A stretch of DNA of 64,000 nt from an uncultured Eubacteriales bacterium (GTDB lineage Bacteria > Bacillota > Clostridia > Peptostreptococcales > Anaerovoracaceae), in the NCBI GenBank assembly GCA_900320285.1, contig ONRQ01000002.1:1-64000 (forward strand). Direction: 5' to 3'. Made by a program: the position numbers and the translations under genes. The notes under the pieces were generated by a model. That model was not told where the DNA came from. It did no database searches and saw nothing but the letters and a program-made list of their open reading frames with translations. The number at the start of each line of letters is the position of its first letter. Position 1 is the stretch's first letter. Of this stretch, positions 18,536 to 27,252 are shown one piece after another.

Positions 18536-19561
18536 CTATTTCAATTCCATTGTCAGCTCGGCATATCCATCCTCAAACTCAAGATGACCGATCGATCCGT
18601 TAACCAATGTGAATGAAGGTTTTGTGTGTCCTATATCCGCATTCCAGATGAGCGGGAGATCCATATCGCCAAATACTCGTTCAAGCTGTTCAAGGTAGTC
18701 TTCGTCGGTCGCATCACCCGTGAAGCATGTACGGCCGATAATCACTGCTTTTGCATAATCGAACAGCCCCATCTGCTTTAATCTGTTCATGGAATACATC
18801 AGCCCCATAGGAGTGAGCTCAAAGTTGTCGAAAAACCAGATAAGACCGTCGCTTTTATATCTTTCGGCAAATCCCTCCAGATCTATATAAGGTGTGCCGA
18901 TCATTTCATCTATGACATCTATGCATCCGCCTATCAGTCTGCCCGTCACGTTAAGTTCATTATCTTCATACAGTTCGGATTCTTCGGGATCTCCGCGGAA
19001 AAGCAGCCATTCCACCGGCGCATCCATTTCATATTCTTCTGTTTCTTCATTAAATCCCGTTGAATTATACAGCTCGTATGAATGCTGTACAGGCAGGTCT
19101 CCAAAGATGACCGAAAGGGCATTGAAGTGGAACTCATGAAGAGGTCTCCAGTCCCATGCTCCGGCATTGACTCCGTATATGGTAGCTATGTCAAAAACAG
19201 TAGTAAACAACATTTCAATGGCTGTAGGATCTGAATAGCCTGAAAACCATTTTGGATTATTCTTTATAAGATCCCAGTCTATGTAAGGAAGCATCTCAAC
19301 TGCATAGTCACCGCCCGATGCGCAAAAAACCATATCAATATCGTCATCAGCGAAAAGCTCATTGAATTCCTGGCCACGAATATCAGCAGGAGCAGAAGGG
19401 CAGTCTTCACTTCTTACGCTTTCTGTTTCGCAAGGCAGAAGTCCTGTCTGCTCGAGTATATCGAGAGACATGTCAAAAGAATCCTGCTTGCCTCCGACAC
19501 CGGCGCTCGGTGCACATATTCCTATATAAGATCCTTCTTGTGGAAATTCAGGATAGATCAT
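18536..19561 (-). CDS. Peptidase S66 (LD-carboxypeptidase/MccF) family protein
   Basis: A 341-residue protein with the S66 layout: IGICAPSAG at the N terminus, the ASGGDYAVEMLPYID segment (nucleophile elbow region, residues 81-95), GYSDPT at 108-113, the GG-C-D central segment and IGHTKPSF near residue 310 with the expected catalytic His. Family members cut L,D-peptide bonds of recycled murein or detoxify microcin C-like adducts. In this copy the elbow reads GGDYAVEML, with no Ser at the place of the catalytic Ser. It may belong to a divergent clostridial branch with another chemistry. It is transcribed alone from an extended -10 promoter. Confidence 0.8.
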   Translation of the reverse strand: MIYPEFPQEGSYIGICAPSAGVGGKQDSFDMSLDILEQTGLLPCETESVRSEDCPSAPADIRGQEFNELFADDDIDMVFCASGGDYAVEMLPYIDWDLIKNNPKWFSGYSDPTAIEMLFTTVFDIATIYGVNAGAWDWRPLHEFHFNALSVIFGDLPVQHSYELYNSTGFNEETEEYEMDAPVEWLLFRGDPEESELYEDNELNVTGRLIGGCIDVIDEMIGTPYIDLEGFAERYKSDGLIWFFDNFELTPMGLMYSMNRLKQMGLFDYAKAVIIGRTCFTGDATDEDYLEQLERVFGDMDLPLIWNADIGHTKPSFTLVNGSIGHLEFEDGYAELTMELK

Positions 19562-19617
19562 TAACCAGTTCTCCGTTTCTCTTATTTGTAATACGGCAGT
19601 GCCGTTTCAATCATAGA

Positions 19618-19626
19618 ATTATAACA
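19618..19626 (-). promoter_or_regulatory. Extended -10 promoter of the S66 gene
   Basis: On the minus strand TGTTATAAT gives a TGn-extended consensus -10 about 57 bases before the S66 start. A 13-base palindrome (ACGGCAGTGCCGT on the plus strand, near 19593) lies in the predicted leader and could be an operator. No good -35 is seen. Confidence 0.45.
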
Positions 19627-19734
19627 CGATTGGATCATTTAGCACGTTCAACTAAGTTCGGAATAAAAAACAAAACGAGAAATCGTGGAAAGAGGGGGTC
19701 ATGAGAGAGTGTATTATGTAACAGGCAAAAAGTT

Positions 19735-19752
19735 TTGTTAATTAATTGTCAG
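19735..19752 (+). promoter_or_regulatory. Rex-like site 1 upstream of hydrogenase operon
   Basis: TTGTTAATTAATTGTCAG matches the clostridial Rex operator TTGTTAA-N4-TTAACAA at 11 of 14 defined bases: the left half is perfect and the right half is degenerate. It sits in the 418-base divergent gap between the S66 gene and the hydrogenase operon. Confidence 0.4.
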
Positions 19753-19825
19753 AAAAACACAATTCTCAATATTTCTTTTAGGAACGTTTAATAAGAGATG
19801 TGAAAAATTAAATTACGCTAAACAA

Positions 19826-19843
19826 TTGAGTAATAATAAACAA
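19826..19843 (+). promoter_or_regulatory. Rex-like site 2 upstream of hydrogenase operon
   Basis: TTGAGTAATAATAAACAA is an 18-bp TTG-N12-CAA element with 10 of 14 bases matching the clostridial Rex operator. It lies 9 bases before the -35 box of the hydrogenase promoter. Confidence 0.4.
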
Positions 19844-19852
19844 AGTTAAACA

Positions 19853-19881
19853 TTGCCAGAATTATAACAATAAGGTAAAAT
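19853..19881 (+). promoter_or_regulatory. Promoter of hydrogenase operon overlapping Rex-like site 3
   Basis: TTGCCA (19853-19858) and TAAAAT (19876-19881) are separated by exactly 17 bases. An 18-bp TTG-N12-CAA element (19853-19870) with 10 of 14 Rex-consensus bases covers the -35 box, so a bound repressor would block polymerase. The predicted leader is about 90 bases. Confidence 0.6.
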
Positions 19882-19979
19882 AATTGTGAATGGTGGAAGA
19901 GCTGAATCTATTGGAATTTCAAGCCTTAATCCCCATTAAGTTTGTAGGAATTAGATAAGTATAAAGGAGGCTTTAGCAG

Positions 19980-20468
19980 ATGAAAGTATCGAGCGTTCCT
20001 TTCAAGGGAACTAAAGATCAGGAAGCCAAACTGCTCGAAGTGATCGCTAAGTACAAAGGTCAGAAGGGTGCTCTTATGCCTATCATGCAGGAGGCACAGA
20101 ATATCTACGGATACCTTCCATACCAGGTACAGAAGATCATTTCCGATGAGACCGGTATTCCTATCGAAAAGATTTACGGTGTAGCTACTTTCTATGCGCA
20201 GTTCTCGATGTCGCCTAAGGGCAAGTACATTGTATCGGTGTGTCTTGGTACAGCTTGCTATGTTAAGGGCGCTGGCAAGGTTCTCGAGGAAGTTGAGGCC
20301 AAGCTTGGAATCGGCGACGGCGAATGCACCCCTGACGGCAAGTTCTCTCTTGAGGTTTGCCGCTGCGTAGGCGCATGCGGACTGGCACCTGTTATGATCG
20401 TTGCTGGAGATGTATATGGTAAGATGACCCCTGACAGAGTCGAGGGCATCCTTGCGAAATACGAATAA
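19980..20468 (+). CDS. hydC: NADH-dependent [FeFe] hydrogenase, NuoE-like subunit
   Basis: A 162-residue thioredoxin-fold [2Fe-2S] protein of the NuoE family. The four cluster ligands are C88, C93, C129 and C133 (in CLGTAC and CRCVGAC); C127 is an additional Cys. It is the small electron-transfer subunit of the trimeric bifurcating hydrogenase and passes electrons between the NuoF-like flavoprotein and the catalytic subunit. A strong aaggagg lies 6 bases before the ATG. It is the first gene of the operon, 20 bases from the next. Confidence 0.93.
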   Translation: MKVSSVPFKGTKDQEAKLLEVIAKYKGQKGALMPIMQEAQNIYGYLPYQVQKIISDETGIPIEKIYGVATFYAQFSMSPKGKYIVSVCLGTACYVKGAGKVLEEVEAKLGIGDGECTPDGKFSLEVCRCVGACGLAPVMIVAGDVYGKMTPDRVEGILAKYE

Positions 20469-20488
20469 CGCATAATGGAGGGCAAGTC

Positions 20489-22366
20489 ATGAAAACACTG
20501 CAAGAAATAAAAGACATCAGGGCGGCAAAGTGCGGTCAGATCGACATCAGATTCAATCCTGACACAGCAGAAGAAGCCGTCAAGACCTACGTCCTCGTTT
20601 GCGGAGGTACCGGCTGCCAGTCAAACCACAGTGTTGAGGTAATAGAAGAACTCAATGCACTGATCGATGCTGCCGGCAAGAAGGACGAGATCCAGATCAT
20701 CCAGACAGGCTGCCAGGGACTCTGCGCTAAGGGCCCTATCATGGTAGTACATCCTGGAAACATCTTCTATCAGGAAGTAAAGCCTGATATGGTTGAGCGC
20801 ATCTTCAATGAGCATATCCTCGGCGGAACACCTGTCGATGAATACCTCATGGTAGAAGAGCTCCCAAGCGGCGAGAAGATCCACTATGTTGATTCTCCAT
20901 TCTATAAGGATCAGCTGAGAATGGCTCTTCGTAACTGCGGTAAGATCGACCCTGAAGATATCGATGAGTACATTGCAAGAGACGGTTATCTGGCTCTCGC
21001 TAAGGCTCTGCTCGAGATGACTCCTGATGATGTTATCAAGGAAGTCGTGGATTCGGGACTCAGAGGCCGTGGCGGCGGCGGATTCCCAACCGGAAAAAAG
21101 TGGATGTTCGCATCCGCAAACAGGGGAGAAGTTCAGAAGTTTGTAGCCTGCAACGCTGACGAAGGTGACCCGGGCGCATTCATGGACAGATCCATCCTTG
21201 AGGGAGACCCTCATTCAATTCTTGAGGCTATGGCTATTGCCGGATATGCTATCGGCGCTAACCAGGGCTACATCTATGTAAGAGCTGAGTATCCTATCGC
21301 TGTTGACAGACTGAGGATCGCTCTCGATCAGGCCAGAGAATATGGCGTGCTCGGAAAGAACATCTTCGGCTCCGGATTCGACTTCGATGTAGATCTCAGA
21401 CTTGGTGCAGGAGCGTTCGTATGCGGCGAAGAAACAGCTCTGATGACCTCTATCGAGGGCAACAGAGGTGAGCCTCGTCCTCGTCCGCCATTCCCTGCAG
21501 TTAAGGGTCTGTTTGCTAGGCCAACAGTACTCAACAACGTTGAGACTTATGCAAATATCCCTCAGATCATCCTCAATGGTGCCAGCTGGTTCAATCAGTA
21601 TGGTACTGAGACATCGAAGGGAACAAAAGTATTCGCTCTCGGCGGCAAGGTAAACAACACAGGTCTTGTAGAGGTTCCTATGGGAGCTACTCTGAGACAG
21701 GTAGTAGAAGAGATCGGCGGCGGAGTTCCGAACGGAAAGAAGTTCAAGGCTGCTCAGACAGGCGGACCTTCCGGCGGATGCATCCCTGCTAAATCATACG
21801 ATGTTCCTATCGACTATGAATCACTGAAGGCTATCGGTTCCATGATGGGATCCGGCGGAATGATCGTACTCGACGAGGACAACTGCATGGTGGATATTGC
21901 TAAATTCTACCTCGGATTCACAGTAAGCGAATCCTGCGGAAAGTGCACACCATGCCGTATCGGTACAAAGCGCATGCTCGAGATCCTCGAGAAGATCTCG
22001 GCAGGCAGAGGCGAGATCGAAGATCTCGACAAACTCGATGAGCTGGCTCACTACATCCAGGCTAACGCTCTCTGCGGACTTGGACAGACAGCTCCAAACC
22101 CAATCCTCTCGACAATCGAGCACTTCAGAGATGAGTATGAAGCACACATCATCGACAAGAGATGTCCTGCCGGTGTCTGCAAGGCACTGCTCAACTATGT
22201 AATCGATCCAGAGAAGTGCAAGGGATGCACAAAGTGCGCCCGCAACTGCCCGGTCGGCGCTATTTCAGGCGCTGTCAAGCAGCCACACGTTATTGACTCG
22301 GCTAAGTGCATCAAGTGCGGTGCCTGCATGGATAACTGCGCATTCGGTGCAATAAGCAGAAAGTAA
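20489..22366 (+). CDS. hydB: NADH-dependent [FeFe] hydrogenase, NuoF-like flavoprotein subunit
   Basis: A 625-residue NuoF-like subunit with added clusters. In order: an N-terminal thioredoxin-like [2Fe-2S] domain (CGGTGC and TGCQGLC), the FMN/NADH domain with GRGGGGFPTGKKW, the SLBB domain, the [4Fe-4S] helical domain (ESCGKCTPCRIGTKRM), and a C-terminal ferredoxin domain with two [4Fe-4S] motifs (CKGCTKCARNCP and CIKCGACMDNC). It oxidises or reduces NAD(H) at FMN, the presumed site of bifurcation. It belongs to the soluble cytoplasmic trimer made by this operon. Confidence 0.95.
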   Translation: MKTLQEIKDIRAAKCGQIDIRFNPDTAEEAVKTYVLVCGGTGCQSNHSVEVIEELNALIDAAGKKDEIQIIQTGCQGLCAKGPIMVVHPGNIFYQEVKPDMVERIFNEHILGGTPVDEYLMVEELPSGEKIHYVDSPFYKDQLRMALRNCGKIDPEDIDEYIARDGYLALAKALLEMTPDDVIKEVVDSGLRGRGGGGFPTGKKWMFASANRGEVQKFVACNADEGDPGAFMDRSILEGDPHSILEAMAIAGYAIGANQGYIYVRAEYPIAVDRLRIALDQAREYGVLGKNIFGSGFDFDVDLRLGAGAFVCGEETALMTSIEGNRGEPRPRPPFPAVKGLFARPTVLNNVETYANIPQIILNGASWFNQYGTETSKGTKVFALGGKVNNTGLVEVPMGATLRQVVEEIGGGVPNGKKFKAAQTGGPSGGCIPAKSYDVPIDYESLKAIGSMMGSGGMIVLDEDNCMVDIAKFYLGFTVSESCGKCTPCRIGTKRMLEILEKISAGRGEIEDLDKLDELAHYIQANALCGLGQTAPNPILSTIEHFRDEYEAHIIDKRCPAGVCKALLNYVIDPEKCKGCTKCARNCPVGAISGAVKQPHVIDSAKCIKCGACMDNCAFGAISRK

Positions 22367-22381
22367 GGGGAGGTGAACACA

Positions 22382-24142
22382 ATGGCAGATATCAAAGTAA
22401 CAGTTGATAACATTACTGTAACTGTTCCGGAAGGTTCCACCCTGCTGGATGCAGCTCATAAGGCGGGCATCGACGTTCCTACATTATGCTATCTGAGAGG
22501 CATCAATGAAATCGGTGCCTGCAGAATGTGCGTATGTGAGGTAGTTGGAGCAAGAGCTCTTGTCGCTGCCTGCGTATACCCATGCACAGACGGTATGGTA
22601 GCATTTACCAATACCGAGAAGATTAAAGACTACAGACGTAAAACTCTTCAGCTGATCCTGTCCGATCACGATCAGGACTGCCTCGGCTGCGTAAGATCCA
22701 CAGACTGCGAGCTTCAGGCTCTCTGCAAACGTTACGGCGTTGAGAAGACAGACTACTATGAAGGCATTAAGAATGAGTTCGTAATTGATTCTTCTTCGGC
22801 TTCGATCGTAAGAGACAACAACAAGTGCATCCTCTGCAGAAGATGTACAGCTGCATGCGAGAAGTATCAGAGCATCGGCGTTATCGGCGCCAATGACAGA
22901 GGATTCGCTACTCATATCGGCAGCGCATTCGAGCTTCCTCTCGCAGAGACAAGCTGCGTAAACTGCGGACAGTGCATCGTTGCATGCCCGGTAGGCGCAC
23001 TGCATGAAGTAGACGCTACTCAGGCTGTAAAGGCTGCTCTCGCAGATCCTTCGAAGACCGTAGTCGTTCAGGCTGCTCCTTCAGTCAGAGTCGGACTCGG
23101 CGAATGCTTCGGCATGCCGATCGGCGCTGAGGTAGAAGGCAAGTTGGCTGCAGGTATGAGAAGACTCGGATTCGATGCAGTATTCGACACCAACTTCTCA
23201 GCTGACCTCACAATCGTTGAGGAAGCCAACGAGCTGATCGAGAGAGTTACAAAAGGCGGAGTGCTCCCGATGATCACATCCTGCTCACCGGGATGGATCA
23301 AGTTCATCGAGCACTACTATCCTGAGCTCCTTCCTAATGTTTCGTCCTGCAAGTCGCCGCAGCAGATGTTCGGTGGCGTAGTCAAGACTTTCTGGGCTGA
23401 GAAGAAGGGCATCGATCCTAAGGATATCGTTTCCGTATCGATCATGCCTTGCACAGCAAAGAAGTTCGAGTGCGGCAGAGACGATCAGTCTGCAGCAGGA
23501 GTTCCTGATGTAGATTACGCTCTGACAACAAGAGAACTCGGCAGACTTATCAATGAGGCCGGTATCGACTTCGTAAATCTGCCGGATGAGCCATATGATG
23601 ATCCACTGGGCGAGAGCACAGGCGCTGCTGTCATCTTCGGAGCGACAGGCGGAGTTATGGAAGCTGCTCTCAGAACAGCTGTTGAATGGATCACAGGACA
23701 GCAGCTCGGCAAGGATCTGCTCGAGTTCCAGGATGTCCGTGGTGTTGAAGGCGTAAAGGAAGCAAGCTACAAGGTAGGCGACCTCGAAGTAAGCGTTGCT
23801 GTAGCTTCCGGACTTGCTAATGCACGCAAGGTTCTTGAGATGGTCAAGTCAGGCGAGAAGAACTACACATTCATCGAGATCATGGCTTGCCCGGGCGGAT
23901 GCGTAAACGGCGGCGGACAGCCACACGTTCCATCCAAGATCAAGAACTTCATCGATGTTCGTGAAGTAAGAGCTAAGGGTCTGTATGATCTCGATGCTGC
24001 AAGACCTCTGAGAAGATCTCACGAGAATCCAAGCATCAAGGCAATCTACGATGAGTACTTCGGATCATACGGAAGCCATAAGGCTCACGAAGTTCTGCAC
24101 ACAACTTATGTGGCTCGCAAGGTCAACGCAGATCACGAGTAA
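22382..24142 (+). CDS. hydA: [FeFe] hydrogenase catalytic subunit (group A3-like)
   Basis: A 586-residue H2-evolving or H2-oxidising subunit. An N-terminal plant-type [2Fe-2S] domain (CRMCVCE), a His-Cys [4Fe-4S] motif (HDQDCLGCVRSTDC), and a two-cluster ferredoxin domain lead to the H domain. H-cluster ligands are C301 in TSCSPGW, C357 in MPCTAKKFE, and C503 and C507 in MACPGGCVNGG. The ATG at 22382 has ggggagg 8 bases upstream; the in-frame GTG at 22373 overlaps that site and is rejected. With the NuoE- and NuoF-like partners, it fits a ferredoxin/NADH electron-bifurcating enzyme. Maturases HydE, HydF and HydG are not in the window. Confidence 0.96.
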   Translation: MADIKVTVDNITVTVPEGSTLLDAAHKAGIDVPTLCYLRGINEIGACRMCVCEVVGARALVAACVYPCTDGMVAFTNTEKIKDYRRKTLQLILSDHDQDCLGCVRSTDCELQALCKRYGVEKTDYYEGIKNEFVIDSSSASIVRDNNKCILCRRCTAACEKYQSIGVIGANDRGFATHIGSAFELPLAETSCVNCGQCIVACPVGALHEVDATQAVKAALADPSKTVVVQAAPSVRVGLGECFGMPIGAEVEGKLAAGMRRLGFDAVFDTNFSADLTIVEEANELIERVTKGGVLPMITSCSPGWIKFIEHYYPELLPNVSSCKSPQQMFGGVVKTFWAEKKGIDPKDIVSVSIMPCTAKKFECGRDDQSAAGVPDVDYALTTRELGRLINEAGIDFVNLPDEPYDDPLGESTGAAVIFGATGGVMEAALRTAVEWITGQQLGKDLLEFQDVRGVEGVKEASYKVGDLEVSVAVASGLANARKVLEMVKSGEKNYTFIEIMACPGGCVNGGGQPHVPSKIKNFIDVREVRAKGLYDLDAARPLRRSHENPSIKAIYDEYFGSYGSHKAHEVLHTTYVARKVNADHE

Positions 24143-24186
24143 TTCAGGAACAATAATCCTGCGTTTTACTTATCAACAACAAAATG

Positions 24187-24224
24187 AAGCTGCTCCGCGA
24201 AAGTGGGGCAGCTTTTCTTTTTTA
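24187..24224 (+). terminator. Terminator of the hydrogenase operon
   Basis: A 10-bp stem (24187-24196 with 24205-24214, one G-T pair) with an 8-base loop is followed by a long T-rich tract. Confidence 0.9.
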
Positions 24225-24237
24225 TCCATACTCGGAG

Positions 24238-24267
24238 TTGGCGTTTAAAAGAATGAGCCTTTATGAT
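24238..24267 (+). promoter_or_regulatory. Candidate promoter of the M18 aminopeptidase gene
   Basis: TTGGCG (24238-24243) and TATGAT (24262-24267) with an 18-base spacer lie about 60 bases before the start codon, just after the hydrogenase terminator. Confidence 0.4.
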
Positions 24268-24328
24268 ACAATATCATGGCGCGCGAACATGAAAAGCGCA
24301 AAATACAACTGTACATCGGAGGATTTAA

Positions 24329-25708
24329 ATGATTCACGAGAACGCATGGACAACATACAGCGCTGATGATCATAAAAAACTCGAAGCTCTTAGCGCTGAT
24401 TATATTGACTTTCTTAACAATGGAAAGACAGAACGCGAGTGTGCACAGCTCATCGTGGAAATGGCAAAGAAAAAGGGATACAAAGATCTTGCTGACGTCA
24501 TAGCTAAAGGTGAAAAACTGGCAAGTGGCGATAAAATTTACACCGTCAACATGGGCAAAATGGTAATGATGCTCAATATCGGAAAAGATATCATCAACGA
24601 CGGAATGAATATACTGGGTGCTCATATCGATTCTCCACGACTCGATCTGAAGCAGAAGCCTCTGTATGAGTCAGAAGAACTGGTATACCTTGATACCCAC
24701 TATTATGGCGGCATTAAAAAGTATCAGTACGTGACAATGCCTCTTGCACTTCATGGTGTTGTTGTAAAGGCTGACGGCACTAAAGTCACTATTAATATCG
24801 GTGAAAAGGATGATGATCCTGTATTCATGATAAGTGATATTCTGATCCATCTGGCTGCTGAGCAGATGAAGAAGGTAGCTGCTACTGCTGTTGAGGGTGA
24901 ATCCCTGGATATTCTCATTGGAAGCAAGCCTCTCAAGGGAGAGGAAAAGGATGCTGTCAAGGCTGCTGTCATTGAGCTGCTTAAAGAAAAATACGGCATT
25001 GAAGAGGACGATTTCATCTCAGCAGAGATCGAAGCCGTACCTGCAGGCAGGGCCAGAGAAGCAGGTTTTGACCGTTCCATGATAGTTGGATATGGACACG
25101 ATGACAGATGCTGCGCTTATCCATCTGCGATAGCCATGCTTGATGTTGCTGACCCTGAAACTACTTCCTGTGGTCTTTTTGTTGATAAGGAAGAGATAGG
25201 CAGTGTCGGTGCTACAGGTATGGAGTCGCACTTCTTTGAGGATATGATGAGAGAAGTGCTTGACAGAATGGGTATTTACAGTGAAATCAATCTTAACAGA
25301 TGCCTCAGAAACAGCCGTATGCTCAGCTCTGACGTAAGTGCAGGATATGATCCGCTCTATGCTGACAGGTTTGAAAAGAAAAACGCATCTAAGCTGGGAC
25401 ACGGTCTTACTTTCAATAAGTACACCGGAGCAAGAGGAAAATCCGGTGCGAATGACGCAAACGCTGAGTATATTGGTAAACTCAGACAGGTCCTTGATAA
25501 GCATAATGTGGTTTATCAGACTTCCGAATTAGGCAAGGTAGACGCAGGCGGCGGCGGTACGATCGCTTACATCCTGTCGCTATATGGTATGCAGGTTATA
25601 GACTGCGGAGTTCCTGTGCTGTCGATGCATGCTCCATGGGAAACGATCAGCAAAGCCGATCTCTATGAAGCGTACAAAGGTTACAAAGCATTCCTTACGG
25701 AGTGCTAG
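24329..25708 (+). CDS. apeB: M18 family aminopeptidase
   Basis: A 459-residue M18 (aspartyl aminopeptidase-like) metallopeptidase. Metal and catalytic segments are GAHIDSPRLDLK, DDRCCAYPSAIAM and DKEEIGSVGATG, in the expected order, with the C-terminal SMHAPWE supplying the last ligand. It trims N-terminal residues from peptides in the cytoplasm. A ggagg site precedes the ATG. It is followed after 18 bases by a small exporter gene and probably shares its transcript. Confidence 0.94.
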   Translation: MIHENAWTTYSADDHKKLEALSADYIDFLNNGKTERECAQLIVEMAKKKGYKDLADVIAKGEKLASGDKIYTVNMGKMVMMLNIGKDIINDGMNILGAHIDSPRLDLKQKPLYESEELVYLDTHYYGGIKKYQYVTMPLALHGVVVKADGTKVTINIGEKDDDPVFMISDILIHLAAEQMKKVAATAVEGESLDILIGSKPLKGEEKDAVKAAVIELLKEKYGIEEDDFISAEIEAVPAGRAREAGFDRSMIVGYGHDDRCCAYPSAIAMLDVADPETTSCGLFVDKEEIGSVGATGMESHFFEDMMREVLDRMGIYSEINLNRCLRNSRMLSSDVSAGYDPLYADRFEKKNASKLGHGLTFNKYTGARGKSGANDANAEYIGKLRQVLDKHNVVYQTSELGKVDAGGGGTIAYILSLYGMQVIDCGVPVLSMHAPWETISKADLYEAYKGYKAFLTEC

Positions 25709-25726
25709 TCTGACAGGAGGACGTAT

Positions 25727-26182
25727 TTGCTCAAGGCTGCAATTATTACATTTCTTATGGCCATGGTGCCTGTGGTAGAACTGAGAGGAGCGATCCCTTA
25801 TGGCGTAATCGCAGGTCTTAGTGTGCCTGCGGCATTCATAATAGCGGTTATAGGAAACCTTGTTCCTATTCCGGTTCTGGTGGTTTTCACAAGAAAGGTG
25901 TTTGAATGGCTCAGAACAATCAGTAAAGGGCTCGACAGGTTTGTAAGCAAACTTGAGGCAAAGGCCGAGAAAAACAAGGAAGTTGTCATGAAATATGAAT
26001 TCTGGGGGCTTGTGCTGCTTGTAGCAATACCGCTGCCCGGAACCGGAGCATGGACGGGAGCTCTCGTGGCCGCCATGATGGATATGAGGCTTAAGAGGGC
26101 GATGCCGGCAATAATACTGGGAGTGCTGATAGCCGGAGTCATAGTGACTACAGTGACATACGGGGCGGGCGCGCTGTTCTGA
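25727..26182 (+). CDS. Small multi-drug export protein family (COG2426)
   Basis: A 151-residue integral membrane protein with four or so helices. Family landmarks are VVELRGAIPYG near the N terminus and IPLPGTGAWTGAL in the middle, both typical of the Sm_multidrug_ex family. A transport function is only inferred by that family name; no substrate is known. The TTG start is chosen because aggagg lies 6 bases upstream. The gene is convergent with proC, with one shared terminator between them. Confidence 0.85.
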   Translation: MLKAAIITFLMAMVPVVELRGAIPYGVIAGLSVPAAFIIAVIGNLVPIPVLVVFTRKVFEWLRTISKGLDRFVSKLEAKAEKNKEVVMKYEFWGLVLLVAIPLPGTGAWTGALVAAMMDMRLKRAMPAIILGVLIAGVIVTTVTYGAGALF

Positions 26183-26194
26183 AAAAGACAATAA

Positions 26195-26250
26195 AAAACC
26201 CGGCTTTGAATGAACTGGTTCGGTTCAGTTCCGAAAAACCGGGTTTTATT
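26195..26250. terminator. Bidirectional terminator between exporter gene and proC
   Basis: An outer 9-bp stem (26195-26203 with 26239-26247) with A and T runs at its ends encloses an inner small hairpin. It can stop transcripts from both directions. Confidence 0.85.
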
Positions 26251-26260
26251 ATGCCTGTTT

Positions 26261-27061
26261 TTACTTACCTTTGCCGAGCTCTTTGGTGCGCTCAGTGGAT
26301 TTTATGACTGTGTCGATGAACGCTCCGCGGACTCCGTGCTCCTCTAGTGTTTTGATGCCCACGATGGTATTGCCTCCCGGTGAGCAGACCTGATCCTTGA
26401 GGAATCCCGGATGCTGACCGGTCTCGAGAACCATCCTGGCAGCTCCCATGACAGTCTGTGCCGCAAGGTTCTGCGCGGTCTTGCGCGGAAGTCCCTTGGC
26501 AACTCCGCCGTCTGCGAGAGCTTCAATTACCAGATAGATATATGCCGGGCCTGCTCCGGAAAGACCGCAGGCAGTATCGATGAGGTCTTCAGACATCCAC
26601 TCGACGATTCCCAGAGACTCGAAAAGCTTCTGAGCAAAAGCTTTTTCTTCGTCGGTAAGGTCTGTGCCTGAGTCGAGGGCAAAAGCTCCCATACCGACGA
26701 GAGCAGGGGTGTTAGGCATGAGTCTGAGCAGTCTGAAATGGCCGCCTGTCATTTTCCGGATCGTTTCGGTTGTGAGTCCCGCCATGATGGAGATCATGGC
26801 CTTGCCGTCGAGAGTATCGCCGAGTTCTGCAAGAGCTCCGGCGGCATATTGAGGCTTAACGCAAGAGAGAAGGATGTCAACTGCTTCACCGAGTTCTTTA
26901 TTGCTCGATACGATATGGCATCCCAGCTCAGCGTATTTGTCTGTGATAGACGTTGAAACATCGTATACATATACATCATCAGGCTTTACTACGTCTGCCT
27001 TGATAGCGCCTGAGAGGATAGCGCCTCCCATTGCGCCTGCACCAAGAAATCCAATTTTCAT
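26261..27061 (-). CDS. proC: Pyrroline-5-carboxylate reductase
   Basis: A 266-residue P5C reductase: the NAD(P)-binding GAGAMGGAI near the N terminus and the C-terminal family signature around GAGPAYIYLVIEALADGG and DQVCSPGGNTI are intact. It makes the last step of proline synthesis, reducing pyrroline-5-carboxylate. The proline genes proA and proB are not in the window. Transcribed alone on the minus strand, with a ggagg site before its start. Confidence 0.96.
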   Translation of the reverse strand: MKIGFLGAGAMGGAILSGAIKADVVKPDDVYVYDVSTSITDKYAELGCHIVSSNKELGEAVDILLSCVKPQYAAGALAELGDTLDGKAMISIMAGLTTETIRKMTGGHFRLLRLMPNTPALVGMGAFALDSGTDLTDEEKAFAQKLFESLGIVEWMSEDLIDTACGLSGAGPAYIYLVIEALADGGVAKGLPRKTAQNLAAQTVMGAARMVLETGQHPGFLKDQVCSPGGNTIVGIKTLEEHGVRGAFIDTVIKSTERTKELGKGK

Positions 27062-27167
27062 AATTTATGCCTCCGTAAGAAAGTGCTTCAGTTACTGATT
27101 ACAGCACCATTGTAACATTCACCGGCAGTGGTGTATCAAGTTATTTTATAAACTATTATTCGCATTA

Positions 27168-27196
27168 TTTACAAACAGATGTTCAAGTGTTATTAT
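27168..27196 (+). promoter_or_regulatory. Promoter of the radical SAM-lexA operon
   Basis: TTTACA (27168-27173) and TATTAT (27191-27196) have an exact 17-base spacer. The spacer holds the LexA box listed separately, so LexA would directly occlude this promoter. The leader to the first ATG is about 50 bases. Confidence 0.65.
27173..27184 (+). promoter_or_regulatory. LexA (SOS) box
   Basis: AAACAGATGTTC, read with one base each side as CAAACAGATGTTCA, differs from the Firmicutes LexA operator CGAAC-RNRY-GTTCG at two outer bases and fits the RNRY centre. It lies inside the promoter spacer upstream of the operon that contains lexA itself, which is where autoregulation is expected. Confidence 0.7.
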
Positions 27197-27252
27197 TACC
27201 GAGTAAAACACACTGGCCTGAAAGGCTGTAAATAACAGGGTTACACACAAAG

